A stretch of DNA of 64,000 bases from the NCBI RefSeq assembly GCF_014054725.1, contig NZ_CP059563.1:1267749-1331748 (forward strand), written 5' to 3'. A program made the translations under genes and the position numbers. Positions 55,326 to 64,000 of the stretch are shown piece after piece. The notes below the pieces were generated by a model, which saw only the letters and a list, made by a program, of their open reading frames with translations, searched no databases and had not been told where the DNA came from. This DNA is from Conchiformibius steedae (lineage in GTDB: Bacteria; Pseudomonadota; Gammaproteobacteria; Burkholderiales; Neisseriaceae). Each line of letters starts with the position of its first letter. Position 1 is the stretch's first letter.

Positions 55326-56636
55326 TTAAGCTTGTGCGGCTTGGTCAAGCTGTTTGAGCCATGCGAGCTTTTCGGCGATTTTGGCTTCCAAACCGCGTGA
55401 GGTGGGACGGTAGCAGTCGGGTTCTGCCATGCCTGCGGGCATATAGTCGGCAGCAGCGGCATAGGCGTGGGCTTCGTCGTGGGGATAACGGTAGGTTGCG
55501 CCAAAGCCTTGTTCTTGCATCCATGCGGTGGGGGCGTTGCACAAATGTGGCGGTACGGGCGCATGGCGGCTGTGGCGGATGAATTCGCGCATTTCGTTAA
55601 AGGCGGTATAGCCTGCGTTGGATTTAGCGGCGCTTGCCAGATACAGCACGGTTTGCGCCAATGCCAGTTCGCCTTCGGGCGAGCCGAGCCGTTCGTAGGT
55701 GTCCAAGGCGGTGTTCGCTAATTCTAGTGCGCGTGGGTCTGCCAAACCGATGTCTTCCCATGCCATACGCACCAAGCGCCGTCCGATATAACGCGGGTCT
55801 GCGCCGCCGTCCAGCATGCGGCAAAACCAGTACAGCGCAGCATTGGGATGTGAACCGCGCACCGATTTGTGCAGGGCGGAAATCTGCTGGTAAAACACGT
55901 CGCCGTTTTTGTCAAAACGGGCGGGGGTGTCGCCGAGCAGAGCAGCGGCTTCTGCCACATTTAAAGGTTTGTCGGGCGTGCTTGCCGACAAAATCCGTTC
56001 CAAATGGTTGAGCAAACGCCGTGCATCGCCGCCTGCGCTGTTGAGCAACCATGCGCGGGTGTCGTCCGCCAAAGTTAAACCTGCGTATTCGGGCAAGTTG
56101 AGGGCTTTGTTGCACAAGGTGTTTAAATCATTTTCGCCCAAGGGTTTGAGCGTATAAACCTGTGTGCGGCTGAGCAGCGCGGCATTGACTTCAAAAGACG
56201 GGTTTTCGGTGGTCGCGCCGATAAACACCAAGACGCCGTTTTCCACATAGGGCAAAAAGGCATCTTGCTGGGATTTATTGAAACGGTGGATTTCATCTAC
56301 AAACAACACGGTGCGTTGTCCTGCGGCGTGGCGGGACTGGGCTTGCTCCACCGCTTCGCGTATGTCTTTTACCCCTGAAAACACGGCGGATAAGGGCTCA
56401 AAATGGGCTTGAAAACCTTGCGCGACAATCTGCGCCAAGGTGGTTTTGCCGATACCGGGTGCGCCCCACAAAATCATGGAATGGGGCATACCGCTTTCCA
56501 AGGCGGTGCGTAAGGGCTTGCCCGTGTCGGTTAGGTGGTTTTGTCCGACAACATCGTCTAAAGTGTGCGGGCGCAGGCGTTCGGCAAGCGGGGCGGCGGG
56601 CGGTTGGGTAAATAAATCAGGCAAAATATATTCCAT
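55326..56636 (-). CDS. rarA: Replication-associated recombination protein RarA (MgsA)
   Basis: AAA+ ATPase acting at stalled replication forks. The 436-aa protein has Walker A GAPGIGKTTL, Walker B VLFVDEIHRF and the C-terminal tetramerisation domain with AHAYAAAADYMP. Begins MEYILPDLFTQPPAAPLAERLRP-type, normal for the family. Transcribed away from the TerY-P triad; its promoter region adjoins the phase-variable tract. Confidence 0.95.
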   Translation of the reverse strand: MEYILPDLFTQPPAAPLAERLRPHTLDDVVGQNHLTDTGKPLRTALESGMPHSMILWGAPGIGKTTLAQIVAQGFQAHFEPLSAVFSGVKDIREAVEQAQSRHAAGQRTVLFVDEIHRFNKSQQDAFLPYVENGVLVFIGATTENPSFEVNAALLSRTQVYTLKPLGENDLNTLCNKALNLPEYAGLTLADDTRAWLLNSAGGDARRLLNHLERILSASTPDKPLNVAEAAALLGDTPARFDKNGDVFYQQISALHKSVRGSHPNAALYWFCRMLDGGADPRYIGRRLVRMAWEDIGLADPRALELANTALDTYERLGSPEGELALAQTVLYLASAAKSNAGYTAFNEMREFIRHSRHAPVPPHLCNAPTAWMQEQGFGATYRYPHDEAHAYAAAADYMPAGMAEPDCYRPTSRGLEAKIAEKLAWLKQLDQAAQA

Positions 56637-56692
56637 AATTTAAATTGATTGGAATGGTTTGATTATGAAGAGGAATAATTATAATGAGATTG

Positions 56693-56721
56693 TTGACGTT
56701 TTTTTTTTTTTTTTTTACAAT
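56693..56721 (+). promoter_or_regulatory. Putative phase-variable promoter with poly-T spacer
   Basis: TTGACG (-35, 56693-56698) and TACAAT (-10, 56716-56721) are separated by exactly 17 T, inside an uninterrupted run of 18 T (56699-56716). This is near-optimal sigma-70 spacing. Slippage in the run would change the spacer length and so the promoter strength, as with poly-G and poly-C spacers in Neisseria porA and opc. Start of transcription is expected about 45 bases before the gene at 56772, which has AAGGA ahead of its ATG. Confidence 0.8.
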
Positions 56722-56771
56722 ATATTAAACTTCTTTAAATAAATAAACAATTTTATATAAGGATATAAATC

Positions 56772-57416
56772 ATGCATGATTTGATTGATAACCCATCTCC
56801 TCGTTGCCCATGTTTATTAGTTTTGGATACTTCGGGATCAATGGACGGCGAACCCATTCGCCAATTAAATTTTGGTGTTCAGTCATTTATTCAAGCTTTG
56901 CAAAATGATGAAGTTGCAGCTTGCTCTGTTGAAGTGGCGATTTTGGCAGCAGGGGGACATGTTGAGGAAATACTGCCATTTACAACTGTAATGGATTTAG
57001 ACTATACCAGTACTTTTACTGCACAGGGTGGGACACCTTTAGGAATGGCAGTAGAAAAAGGGCTGGATATGTTGGAAAAACGAAAAAGCGAATATCAGAA
57101 AAATGGCATTGCTTATTACCAACCTTGGTTGGTAATGATTAGTGATGGTGCGCCAACAGATGCTTGGCAAAGTGCTGCTCAAAATTGCCGAACGTTATCC
57201 GAAAATAAAAAATTAGTTTCGCTAATGGTAGGTGTTGAAGATGCGGACATGGATAAATTAGGTCAATTTAGTAACCGCCCAGCATTAAAGCTTGATGGGT
57301 TAAGATTTGGGGATTTTTTTCAATGGCTTTCTGCCAGTATGAGTCGGGTTTCTTCTTCTAATTCTACTGCTACAACTGTAAATTTACCTCCTATAGATAG
57401 TTGGGCTTCTATTTAA
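56772..57416 (+). CDS. TerY-like VWA-domain protein of a TerY-P triad
   Basis: A 214-aa protein that is almost entirely one von Willebrand A domain with an intact metal-ion site: DTSGSM (D19-M24), the Thr of GGTPLG and SDGAPTD. This matches TerY, the VWA member of the tellurite/stress-linked TerY-P triad. First gene of a three-gene AT-rich operon with a kinase and a PP2C phosphatase. Likely phosphorylation target or scaffold; reported defence role of TerY-P systems comes from other bacteria. Confidence 0.88.
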   Translation: MHDLIDNPSPRCPCLLVLDTSGSMDGEPIRQLNFGVQSFIQALQNDEVAACSVEVAILAAGGHVEEILPFTTVMDLDYTSTFTAQGGTPLGMAVEKGLDMLEKRKSEYQKNGIAYYQPWLVMISDGAPTDAWQSAAQNCRTLSENKKLVSLMVGVEDADMDKLGQFSNRPALKLDGLRFGDFFQWLSASMSRVSSSNSTATTVNLPPIDSWASI

Positions 57417-57515
57417 TACTGATATTAATATAGCCAATGCGGTTTGATTATGTGTTAAGAGTGTTACTGCATTGGCTGTCATTAATAAATGATGGTTTAA
57501 AGGTAAAAGATATTT

Positions 57516-58487
57516 ATGAAAATTTATGACTCACATGGTGTAGCACAAAGTTTATCTAGGCTTTTTGGGCAAGGTGGTGAAGCAGAAATCTATCAATTAT
57601 TAGATCGACCTGATGTTTTATTTAAAAGATATCATCAATCTATCTTAAATACGAGAGGAGGGCAGCTGCGTAAGAAAGTTGAGTGTATGTGTGCTATGGG
57701 TTTGAGAGAAAATAAGAATCTAAGTTGGCCTTTACTCAATGTTTTTGATGAAAAGAAAAATTGGATTGGTTATTGTATGTATCGCGCTGATGGTGAGACA
57801 TTGTTTAAATTATCTCATGCTGTTCTTTATAAGAAATACTTTCCAAATTTAGATAGGAAAGCAATAGTAACTTATCTAATCTCGTTGTTAATGGAAATAA
57901 AAAAGTTGCATGAATTGGAAATTATGATCGGTGATTATAATTTACAAAATATCTTAATTCATCCGCAATCAGGGAAAATTACTTTAATTGACTGTGATAG
58001 TTATCAAATTTCATTTAGAGGACAATATTTTCCATGTGAAGTAGGAAGTGCGGATTTAACACCAAAAGAACATCAAAATACGGAGTTTAGAAACATTGTC
58101 CGTACTTTTGAGAGTGAGTATTTTTCTATCGCAATTATCTTGTTTAAAGCATTGATGTTGGGTAGGCATCCTTACGATGTTATTGGTGGCACAGATCCTG
58201 TTAAAAATTTGTGTAATGGTCAGTTTCCTTATGGTCAGGATGGAAAAGGTATTCCTAAAGGGCAGTGGTATAATATTTGGAGTCACATGCCATATAAATT
58301 AAAATCATTGTTTATACAGACGTTTAAAGATGGTGCTTCTGATCCCAGCAAACGGGCTTCCATAGATGAGTGGTTGAGAGAATTAAAGCAATACAGGAAA
58401 GAAATGGAGAAAGGGTGGCATGCTGTTGAGATTATTCCATCTCACCCCAAAGAAAAAAGTTATCGTGGTAGCAATACTTACAATTAA
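57516..58487 (+). CDS. Protein kinase of the TerY-P triad
   Basis: A 323-aa eukaryotic-type protein kinase. The Gly-rich loop is GQGGEAEIY (18-26), the ATP-anchoring Lys is probably K37 (VLFKRY), the catalytic loop reads IGDYNLQN (D140, N145) where classical kinases have HRDxxxxN, and the metal-binding DFG is DCD (159-161). These deviations are typical of the YegI/TerY-P kinase group. No transmembrane segment. It starts 99 bases after the VWA gene with an AAAGG Shine-Dalgarno. Confidence 0.87.
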   Translation: MKIYDSHGVAQSLSRLFGQGGEAEIYQLLDRPDVLFKRYHQSILNTRGGQLRKKVECMCAMGLRENKNLSWPLLNVFDEKKNWIGYCMYRADGETLFKLSHAVLYKKYFPNLDRKAIVTYLISLLMEIKKLHELEIMIGDYNLQNILIHPQSGKITLIDCDSYQISFRGQYFPCEVGSADLTPKEHQNTEFRNIVRTFESEYFSIAIILFKALMLGRHPYDVIGGTDPVKNLCNGQFPYGQDGKGIPKGQWYNIWSHMPYKLKSLFIQTFKDGASDPSKRASIDEWLRELKQYRKEMEKGWHAVEIIPSHPKEKSYRGSNTYN

Positions 58488-58512
58488 TTAATATTTAGTA
58501 AAAGAGCGTGCT

Positions 58513-59574
58513 ATGTCTAAAAGTAATAAAAAACAATTGGATAAAAAATCATTGGAAAACAAATGTTTGGAGTGCGATAATAATTCACAAGAGACAAAAA
58601 GAGAAAATAAAACATTATTGATGAGAAGTAATGATGGAGGTATTTCGGGAAACAGGGACTTGGAAAGCAAGAATATAAATACGGGAAGTGGCTCTTCTAT
58701 AGATAATGATCTTAATACCTTAGGAGATGAGAAATCTCAATATGAAGCTATAAGGTACTTGGGTAATAGATACATGTGGCTTGCACAATATGATATGGTT
58801 GTTGGTCTGAATCATAAGAAGCCTGTTATTTCTATTCCTTGTCAAGATGCAGCTTTTGCTACTTCTTCACCTCGTCCAATGATTATGATTGCTGATGGTG
58901 CAGGTAGTTCGGTAGTCTCTGATTTAGGAGCGGTAAGTGTAATTACTGGTGTTGCTAGATTCTTATATACTATGGAGCGGAGTTTGGTCAACTTATTAGA
59001 TGGTGAAACTTCTGATAAGGAAGATGATGGTATTCGTACTTTTTCATTGTTGATTGTCAAACATGCTAAAGGTATTTTGGAAGATTTGTCTATATTACAT
59101 CGTAGACCAATTAAGGATTTTCGTTGTACTTTATTATTGGGAGTTGTTGGTAAAGCTAAGACAATGTGGTTAAAAGTAGGAGACGGTGCTTTGGTTGTTG
59201 AAAAAAAATATATTGAAGGAGAAGAAATAAAATCTGAATTGCAGATGCTAGGGGAAGTTGGAAAAGGAGAATTTGCAAATTATACAACTTTTATTGATGA
59301 AAATATTCAATTTGAAGATGTACAAAGTGGTGTATTATCTTCTGATAAGATATGTGCTTTATTTGCTATGAGTGATGGAGCAGCAGAAAAGTTGGTGGCG
59401 AATGACGGTACGAAAATTGCGGATCGTTTGGTTAGTTGGGCTGATTTGTTGCGTAATAATAAGTTAAATAGACGCATTCTAACGACAACCTTTTATTCTG
59501 ATGCATTCTTAAATAACCATACAGGTGATGATTGTAGTGTAGCGATAATTTCATCTAAATTTAATGAATGTTAA
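58513..59574 (+). CDS. PP2C-type Ser/Thr phosphatase of the TerY-P triad
   Basis: A 353-aa protein: a disordered Lys/Asn/Ser/Glu-rich N-terminus (1 to about 80), then a PP2C domain with the metal-binding Asp residues in PCQDAAF (D112), ADGAGSS (D128), MSDGAAEK and TGDDCSVA (D339, D340). It would reverse phosphorylation by the upstream kinase. 25 bases separate it from the kinase gene. Strongly AT-rich; the operon ends at a good terminator before recB. Confidence 0.87.
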   Translation: MSKSNKKQLDKKSLENKCLECDNNSQETKRENKTLLMRSNDGGISGNRDLESKNINTGSGSSIDNDLNTLGDEKSQYEAIRYLGNRYMWLAQYDMVVGLNHKKPVISIPCQDAAFATSSPRPMIMIADGAGSSVVSDLGAVSVITGVARFLYTMERSLVNLLDGETSDKEDDGIRTFSLLIVKHAKGILEDLSILHRRPIKDFRCTLLLGVVGKAKTMWLKVGDGALVVEKKYIEGEEIKSELQMLGEVGKGEFANYTTFIDENIQFEDVQSGVLSSDKICALFAMSDGAAEKLVANDGTKIADRLVSWADLLRNNKLNRRILTTTFYSDAFLNNHTGDDCSVAIISSKFNEC

Positions 59575-59602
59575 TATAATTTATTAGTTGCTTGTGTGAT
59601 GA

Positions 59603-59645
59603 GATCATAATTCTGTTATTGGAAATTATGATCTTTCTTTTTTTT
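59603..59645 (+). terminator. Terminator after the TerY-P triad
   Basis: Stem gatcataatt / aattatgatc followed by a T-rich run of about 12 bases. It sits between the convergent PP2C and recB genes. Confidence 0.85.
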
Positions 59646-59647
59646 AA

Positions 59648-62600
59648 TTATACGATCAGCCACGGCGACAAATCGGCAGTGTGGATGTCCCACGACCACA
59701 CGCTGTGGCTGCTGTGTCCGTCCAGCCCGCGCAAAAACAGGTAGCGCACGCCGATTTGCTCGGGCAGGGCGTGGCGGCTGTGCAGATAACGGGCGGCGGC
59801 GATGCTGTAAATCAGGGCTTGCAGATAGTAATGATGGTCGGCAACGGCTTCATCGAGCGCGGCGGGTGTGTAGGCGGCGGCGTGGTCGCCCAAACGGTTG
59901 GATTTGTAGTCAATAATCAGCACGCGCCCGTCTGCGGTGCGGCACATCAGGTCAATTGCGCCGTTTAAATAACCGTGCAGGTCTTGAAACTGCAAAGCAG
60001 CAGCAGCTTGAATAATATGGGGCGATAAACCGCTGTGAGCCAGCAAACGGCGGATGTCGGCAAGGCGGAAATCGGTATGTAAAACGAATTCGGTTTCGGT
60101 TAGACGTTGCTGCGGCGAAAAATCTGCCAAAGTGGTGTGGTCAGGCAGCAGCGGGGTGCGGCGGGTGCGCTGCAACAGTTCGCCAACGGTGTCGCACCAT
60201 TGTTCGGGGTCAAAACCGTAACGTTCCAGTATCAGCGCATCGGCGGCGGGGTCGGCAGGGGCAAACAGCCTGTTTTCCAACAGGGAGTGTAGGCAAATCC
60301 CCGCATTGCTGCCGTGGGGAAAGGCGTGTATGCCTTCGGCATTGGCGGCGGGCGTAAGGGGAGCGGGGTCGGGTAGGTCGGCGGGGCTGTCGGACGGCGG
60401 CAGTTCGGCGCGGGCAGCGGCAAGGCGTTCACTTTGGCGCAGCAAACCTGTAAAGCTGGTGTGGCGGATAAAACCGAAACGGCGCGGCGCGTATTCGGCG
60501 GCGCGGTAAACGGGGCGAGCAAGGGCAGACCAATCGGCGCGGACGGCGGAAGGGGCTTGATGTCCGTACCATGTCAAACCATGCGTTTGCGCGAACTGCT
60601 GCCAATGTTCGCGGCAAGCGTTGTCGTTGGTGGTGGTTTTGTCGGGCATATCCAGCAGATAGGCGGGTGCGCTGCCCTTGCCGTCCCGATAAGCCCCCGC
60701 ATACAAATACAACCGTTCTTCGGCACGGGTAAGTGCCACATACAGCAAACGCAGGTCTTCCGACAGGTGTTCGCGCTGCTGCTGTTCGCGGTCGGCTTCG
60801 TCAAACTGGCTGTCGTGCAACAACACCGCTTCGCTGCCACGGTGGACAATATGCCATTCGCTGCGCGGTGCGGCGGCGGCTTTCCAAATAAACGGACAAA
60901 TCACCACAGGATATTGCAAGCCTTTAGACGCATGAATGGTCACGATTTTGACCAAATCATTGTCGCTTTCCAAACGCAGCGTGTGGGCTTGTGTGCCGCT
61001 GCCCTGTTTGGCAGATTCAATTTGACGGTGCAGCCATTGTTGCAGCGACACGGGGCTGTGGCTGAGTTCGTCTTCGGCGGCGAGAAGTTCCATCACCTGA
61101 TGCAGATTGGTCAGACTGCGTTCGTTGCGCTGCGCCAGCAAACGGGTTTCCACGCCGTGTTCGCGGCAAAAATGCTGTAAAGCGGCGTAAATACCCGCTT
61201 GTTGCCAATGCGCCAAACTGCGCTGTGCCGAATCCGTCCACGCCGAACGCTGGTGTTCGTTGTCGTTGAGTGCCTGCAAATCGGCGGCGCTGTATTGGAA
61301 CAAACAGCCTGCCAGCACAAAATTAAGCGTATCACTTTGTTGCGGTTGGATAAAAAAATCCAGCAGCGCGGCGCAGGCTTCGGCTTCGGCTTCGGCAAAA
61401 ATATTGTTTTGACTGAGTAAAACGCTTTGAATACCGTGTTTTTTTAAGGCACGGCGCACCAGTTCGCCATCTTTGCGGCGGCGCACCAATATGGCAATGT
61501 CGTTTGCCAACAGCGGACGTGTGCCGTTGTCGGTGTCTAGGGTGTGACTGCCACCTAGCAGCGCGGCGGTTTCGGCGGCAGACCAATCGGCGGCGCGGGC
61601 TTCCAGCACGGCGGCGGTTTCCGAGCCTTCATTCAGCCAGCGTATGGCAAGGGCGGGATTGCCGTCTGCACCGTGCAAACGCGAAACTTCGCGGCTGGCG
61701 CGTACGGGCGGATAGGCAATTTGCGGCAGCACAAACGGCTGCGCCCGCGCAAACAGTGCGTCAATGCCTTGATTTAAAGCGTGATGGTTGCGGCGGTTGG
61801 TGTCTAAAGTGTAATGGCGTTCGGCGGCATCGCCTGCTGCTTGCAGATAGGCAAAAATATCCGCGCCGCGAAAACCGTAAATTGCCTGTTTGGGGTCGCC
61901 CACCAAAAACAAGGGCGTATCTGTGGCAGCAAACGCGGTGCGGAAAATGGCGTATTGCAGCGGGTCTGTGTCTTGAAATTCGTCTATCAGCGCAAAACGC
62001 CATTGCGCCGACAGTGCGCGTGCCAGCGTGTGCACGTGTGGCGCATCGGGCGCGAGTGCGGCGGCAACGTCTAATAAAAGGTCGTCAAACACGCGGCGCG
62101 GGTGGCTTTGTTTGTGTACGCGGCGGCTTTCGTGCAAATAGGTCAGCAACTGCCGCTGCATATCCGCCCATGCAGCGGTTTCCGCTGTGGCAGCTTCGGC
62201 AGCGGCGTTGCCCAGTTCTGCCAAAATCTGTATTTGGTCAAGGTCAGATGGTTCAGGGGCAAGGGCATTTTTTTTGACTTTTTCTCTAACAAATCCCTCG
62301 TCAAACAGCAAATGACCATCTTTGTGCTGCAACAGTTGGCGTAAAGTTGCCGCATCGGGGGCGTGCTGTGTCGATAATTGGTGCAACATAGCAAATTTAT
62401 CGGTAAACGAGTTGATGCGGAACACATTGCTGTTGAGGGACGGATGTATCCGCCAAAATGCCGCTTCAATTTCAGGCAACTGCGCCACCGTGTTTTGCCA
62501 ACATTCCGCCAACCGTGCCTGCGCCGCTGCAAAGTCCTGCGCCTGCGCCGATACGGGCGTGTGCAGATAAGGACGGGCGATATAGCTTTCCAACTCGTCT

Positions 62601-63196
62601 AAAGCCTGCTGCGGCGTGTAACGGTGGCGGTAGCTTAACTGCGCCCACACATCGTCATCGGCAATGCGCCCGCGCCAAAAATCCTGCGCCGCGTTTAAGT
62701 TTTCAGCGCGGTCGCCTTGTTCGTCTAATTCAATATCAAACGGCACTTGGCAAAAAAACGCATAATCCTGTAACACCCGTTGGCAAAAACCGTGAATGGT
62801 GTAAACCGAAGCATTGTCAAAACCGCTTACCGCCGCTTGCAAACGCAGCATTAGCCGCGCCAGCCCTTCTTGTTGCAAACCGCGTTGCAATAAACGGTAT
62901 AAAAAATCGTCGCCGCCGCATTCGTGTATCAAGGCATCGTCAGGATTATCGGCATCGGCACAGCGGCGCAACACGTTTAAGGCTTCATCCAAACGCGCCC
63001 GCAAACGGGTTTTCAGTTCCGCAGTGGCGGCTTTGGTAAAGGTCACCACCAAAATTTGCGACACATCTGCCTGTTCCAGCACCACCAGCCGCGCAAACAG
63101 CGCAGCGATGTTCCATGTTTTGCCCGTGCCTGCCGAGGCTTCAATTAAGTTGGTGCCGTTAAGCGGTACGTCTAAAGGCGCAAACGGCGCAGTCAT
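59648..63196 (-). CDS. recB: Exodeoxyribonuclease V beta subunit RecB
   Basis: Helicase-nuclease subunit of RecBCD, which degrades broken or foreign linear DNA and loads RecA. The 1182-aa product has the UvrD-type helicase with Walker A EASAGTGKTW (19-28) and Walker B ALIDEFQDTDPLQYAIF, the arginine and Q-motif regions expected, and the C-terminal nuclease with IDYKSNRLG as the catalytic D-x-K. The ATG at 63196 (MTAPFAPLDV) overlaps the upstream rhomboid stop (ATGA). recC and recD are not in the window. Confidence 0.95.
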   Translation of the reverse strand: MTAPFAPLDVPLNGTNLIEASAGTGKTWNIAALFARLVVLEQADVSQILVVTFTKAATAELKTRLRARLDEALNVLRRCADADNPDDALIHECGGDDFLYRLLQRGLQQEGLARLMLRLQAAVSGFDNASVYTIHGFCQRVLQDYAFFCQVPFDIELDEQGDRAENLNAAQDFWRGRIADDDVWAQLSYRHRYTPQQALDELESYIARPYLHTPVSAQAQDFAAAQARLAECWQNTVAQLPEIEAAFWRIHPSLNSNVFRINSFTDKFAMLHQLSTQHAPDAATLRQLLQHKDGHLLFDEGFVREKVKKNALAPEPSDLDQIQILAELGNAAAEAATAETAAWADMQRQLLTYLHESRRVHKQSHPRRVFDDLLLDVAAALAPDAPHVHTLARALSAQWRFALIDEFQDTDPLQYAIFRTAFAATDTPLFLVGDPKQAIYGFRGADIFAYLQAAGDAAERHYTLDTNRRNHHALNQGIDALFARAQPFVLPQIAYPPVRASREVSRLHGADGNPALAIRWLNEGSETAAVLEARAADWSAAETAALLGGSHTLDTDNGTRPLLANDIAILVRRRKDGELVRRALKKHGIQSVLLSQNNIFAEAEAEACAALLDFFIQPQQSDTLNFVLAGCLFQYSAADLQALNDNEHQRSAWTDSAQRSLAHWQQAGIYAALQHFCREHGVETRLLAQRNERSLTNLHQVMELLAAEDELSHSPVSLQQWLHRQIESAKQGSGTQAHTLRLESDNDLVKIVTIHASKGLQYPVVICPFIWKAAAAPRSEWHIVHRGSEAVLLHDSQFDEADREQQQREHLSEDLRLLYVALTRAEERLYLYAGAYRDGKGSAPAYLLDMPDKTTTNDNACREHWQQFAQTHGLTWYGHQAPSAVRADWSALARPVYRAAEYAPRRFGFIRHTSFTGLLRQSERLAAARAELPPSDSPADLPDPAPLTPAANAEGIHAFPHGSNAGICLHSLLENRLFAPADPAADALILERYGFDPEQWCDTVGELLQRTRRTPLLPDHTTLADFSPQQRLTETEFVLHTDFRLADIRRLLAHSGLSPHIIQAAAALQFQDLHGYLNGAIDLMCRTADGRVLIIDYKSNRLGDHAAAYTPAALDEAVADHHYYLQALIYSIAAARYLHSRHALPEQIGVRYLFLRGLDGHSSHSVWSWDIHTADLSPWLIV

Positions 63197-63903
63197 GATT
63201 TCACCATCCGCAAGCGGCGGCGCGGACGCATTTTCCACCAAGCCGCCAATGCCCACCCGAGCAACGCCCCGCCAATATGCGCCAAATGGTTGATATTTGC
63301 GCCAAATACCGAAATCCCGCTGATTTGGGCAAAAATTTCATAGCCCACCAGCGCCATGGCAAAATATTTGGCACGGAACGACACAGGAATCAGAAACAGC
63401 GACAGGCGCACATCGGCAAAACGCAGCGAAAACGCCGCCAATAGCCCGAATACCGCGCCCGATGCACCAATGGAATGGCTGTTTAAGGCTTGCCAAAATG
63501 CCATTGGTGCTTGCATCGTGCCAGCTTCCAACTGCTGCCACACCCATTGGCGCGATGCGCCGTTTGCCAAAGTGTGCAGCGTTTGCTCAATCTGCCAGCT
63601 GTGCCAAGCGGTATCCAGCAGCGAACCCGCCAGTCCGCTGCCGAAATACAGCAGCGCAAAACGGCGTGTCCCCCATGTTTGCAGCAAGGGCGTACCAAAC
63701 AGCCACAAAGCATACATATTCATCAGCAGGTGCATGATGTCTTTGTGTAAAAACAAGCTGCTAAGCCATTGCCAATGGCGGTAGTGGGAGTGCTGGGGTT
63801 GGTAGTGCGCCAGCAAGCCTGCTAATTCGGGCATGACTTGGCAGCCAACAAACATCAGCACGTTCAGGGCGATTAAGGCGTGAATAAAATAGCGTTTTAT
63901 CAT
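63193..63903 (-). CDS. Rhomboid family intramembrane serine protease
   Basis: A 236-aa six- to seven-helix membrane protein with the rhomboid active site: GASGAVFG (catalytic Ser in the fourth membrane segment) and NHLAHIGGALLG (catalytic His), and HLLMNMYALWLFG in TM2, giving the family's conserved His and Asn. Substrates unknown. A basic C-terminus ends KMRPRRRLRMVKS. It overlaps recB and the preceding gene by ATGA junctions, so the three are coupled. Confidence 0.9.
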   Translation of the reverse strand: MIKRYFIHALIALNVLMFVGCQVMPELAGLLAHYQPQHSHYRHWQWLSSLFLHKDIMHLLMNMYALWLFGTPLLQTWGTRRFALLYFGSGLAGSLLDTAWHSWQIEQTLHTLANGASRQWVWQQLEAGTMQAPMAFWQALNSHSIGASGAVFGLLAAFSLRFADVRLSLFLIPVSFRAKYFAMALVGYEIFAQISGISVFGANINHLAHIGGALLGWALAAWWKMRPRRRLRMVKS

Positions 63904-64000
63904 GCGGATTGGCTTTCGGGGGCAGCAAAAATATCGGCGGCGCTGTGCAATACTTCCAACAAGCCTGCATTGATGCGGCGGGCGTAGTTGATGTCGTTCA
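63900..64000 (-). CDS. 3' end of an unidentified gene (partial)
   Basis: The last visible codons on the minus strand read NDINYARRINAGLLEVLHSA and then ADIFAAPESQSA before TGA, with the start beyond the window. The stop overlaps the rhomboid ATG. The fragment is too short to identify. Confidence 0.5.
   Translation of the reverse strand, partial: NDINYARRINAGLLEVLHSAADIFAAPESQSA

Noticed and set aside
61378..61399. Three copies of a CTTCGG hexamer inside recB as a phase-variable repeat
   Set aside because: Only three units, a multiple of three in length, and encode a plain Ala/Glu stretch; too short for slippage-based switching.

Overview
The window is about 64 kb of chromosome from a member of the Neisseriaceae. 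The protein families and local gene pairs point there: hscA/hscB, ssb next to a YajR-type MFS gene, pilZ-holB-lnt, an MtrF-type transporter, an HMW1C-type glycosyltransferase. So do 12-mers of the Neisseriaceae DNA-uptake-sequence family (exact AGGCTGCCTGAA twice, plus close variants). I cannot fix the genus. Housekeeping genes look GC-rich and are packed on both strands. Several islands are visibly AT-rich: 2.0-2.6 kb, 16.5-21.1 kb, 42.9-43.6 kb and 56.7-59.6 kb. No tRNA, rRNA or CRISPR array was seen.

Layout. 1-9.4 kb: hscA (5' end cut) facing hscB, an AT-rich orphan, pheA, a CcoI/CopA-type metal ATPase, trpS, a small membrane protein, and holA coupled to lptE. 9.4-15.5 kb: a membrane protein, deoA, a two-HKD phospholipase D/cardiolipin synthase, a small hypothetical, ilvH-ilvI. 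15.5-21.3 kb: an accessory island between ilvI and ssb, made of a decayed IS982-type element and a complete qatABCD anti-phage operon; the IS end supplies the last codons and stop of qatD. 21.3-31.4 kb: ssb, MFS transporter, a CDP-alcohol phosphatidyltransferase lacking consensus catalytic residues, an AbgT/MtrF transporter, a YceI protein, a flavin reductase, pirin, a GST, ilvC, trpB. 31.5-38 kb: an orphan HMW1C-like N-glycosyltransferase, queH, a CHCC zinc protein, a UbiJ-like protein, hpt, a SIMPL protein, guaA.

38-42.9 kb is the most unusual block. A sigma-54 regulator of the RtcR family is divergent from a three-gene operon: an unknown 260-aa protein, a polynucleotide-kinase/Rnl1-type RNA-ligase fusion, and a calcineurin-like phosphoesterase. 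A canonical GG-N10-GC sigma-54 promoter lies upstream of the operon. Together kinase, phosphatase and ligase give the activities needed for RNA end-healing and sealing, where RtcR usually controls rtcBA. The same 4 kb holds nearly all DUS-like 12-mers in the window.

42.9-55.3 kb: an AT-rich orphan, a solute-binding lipoprotein, aroA, an OPT transporter, an EnvC/NlpD-type factor, a PhoH ATPase, fxsA, then tatD, pilZ, holB and lnt in a tight cluster. 55.3-64 kb: rarA, divergent from an AT-rich TerY-P triad (VWA protein, protein kinase, PP2C phosphatase). The triad's promoter has TTGACG and TACAAT hexamers separated by exactly 17 T inside an 18-T run, so the defence-like operon is probably phase variable. 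Then come recB, a rhomboid protease and the 3' end of an unidentified gene.

Taken together the window carries two defence-type operons (Qat, TerY-P) and one RNA-repair operon set among conserved core genes.
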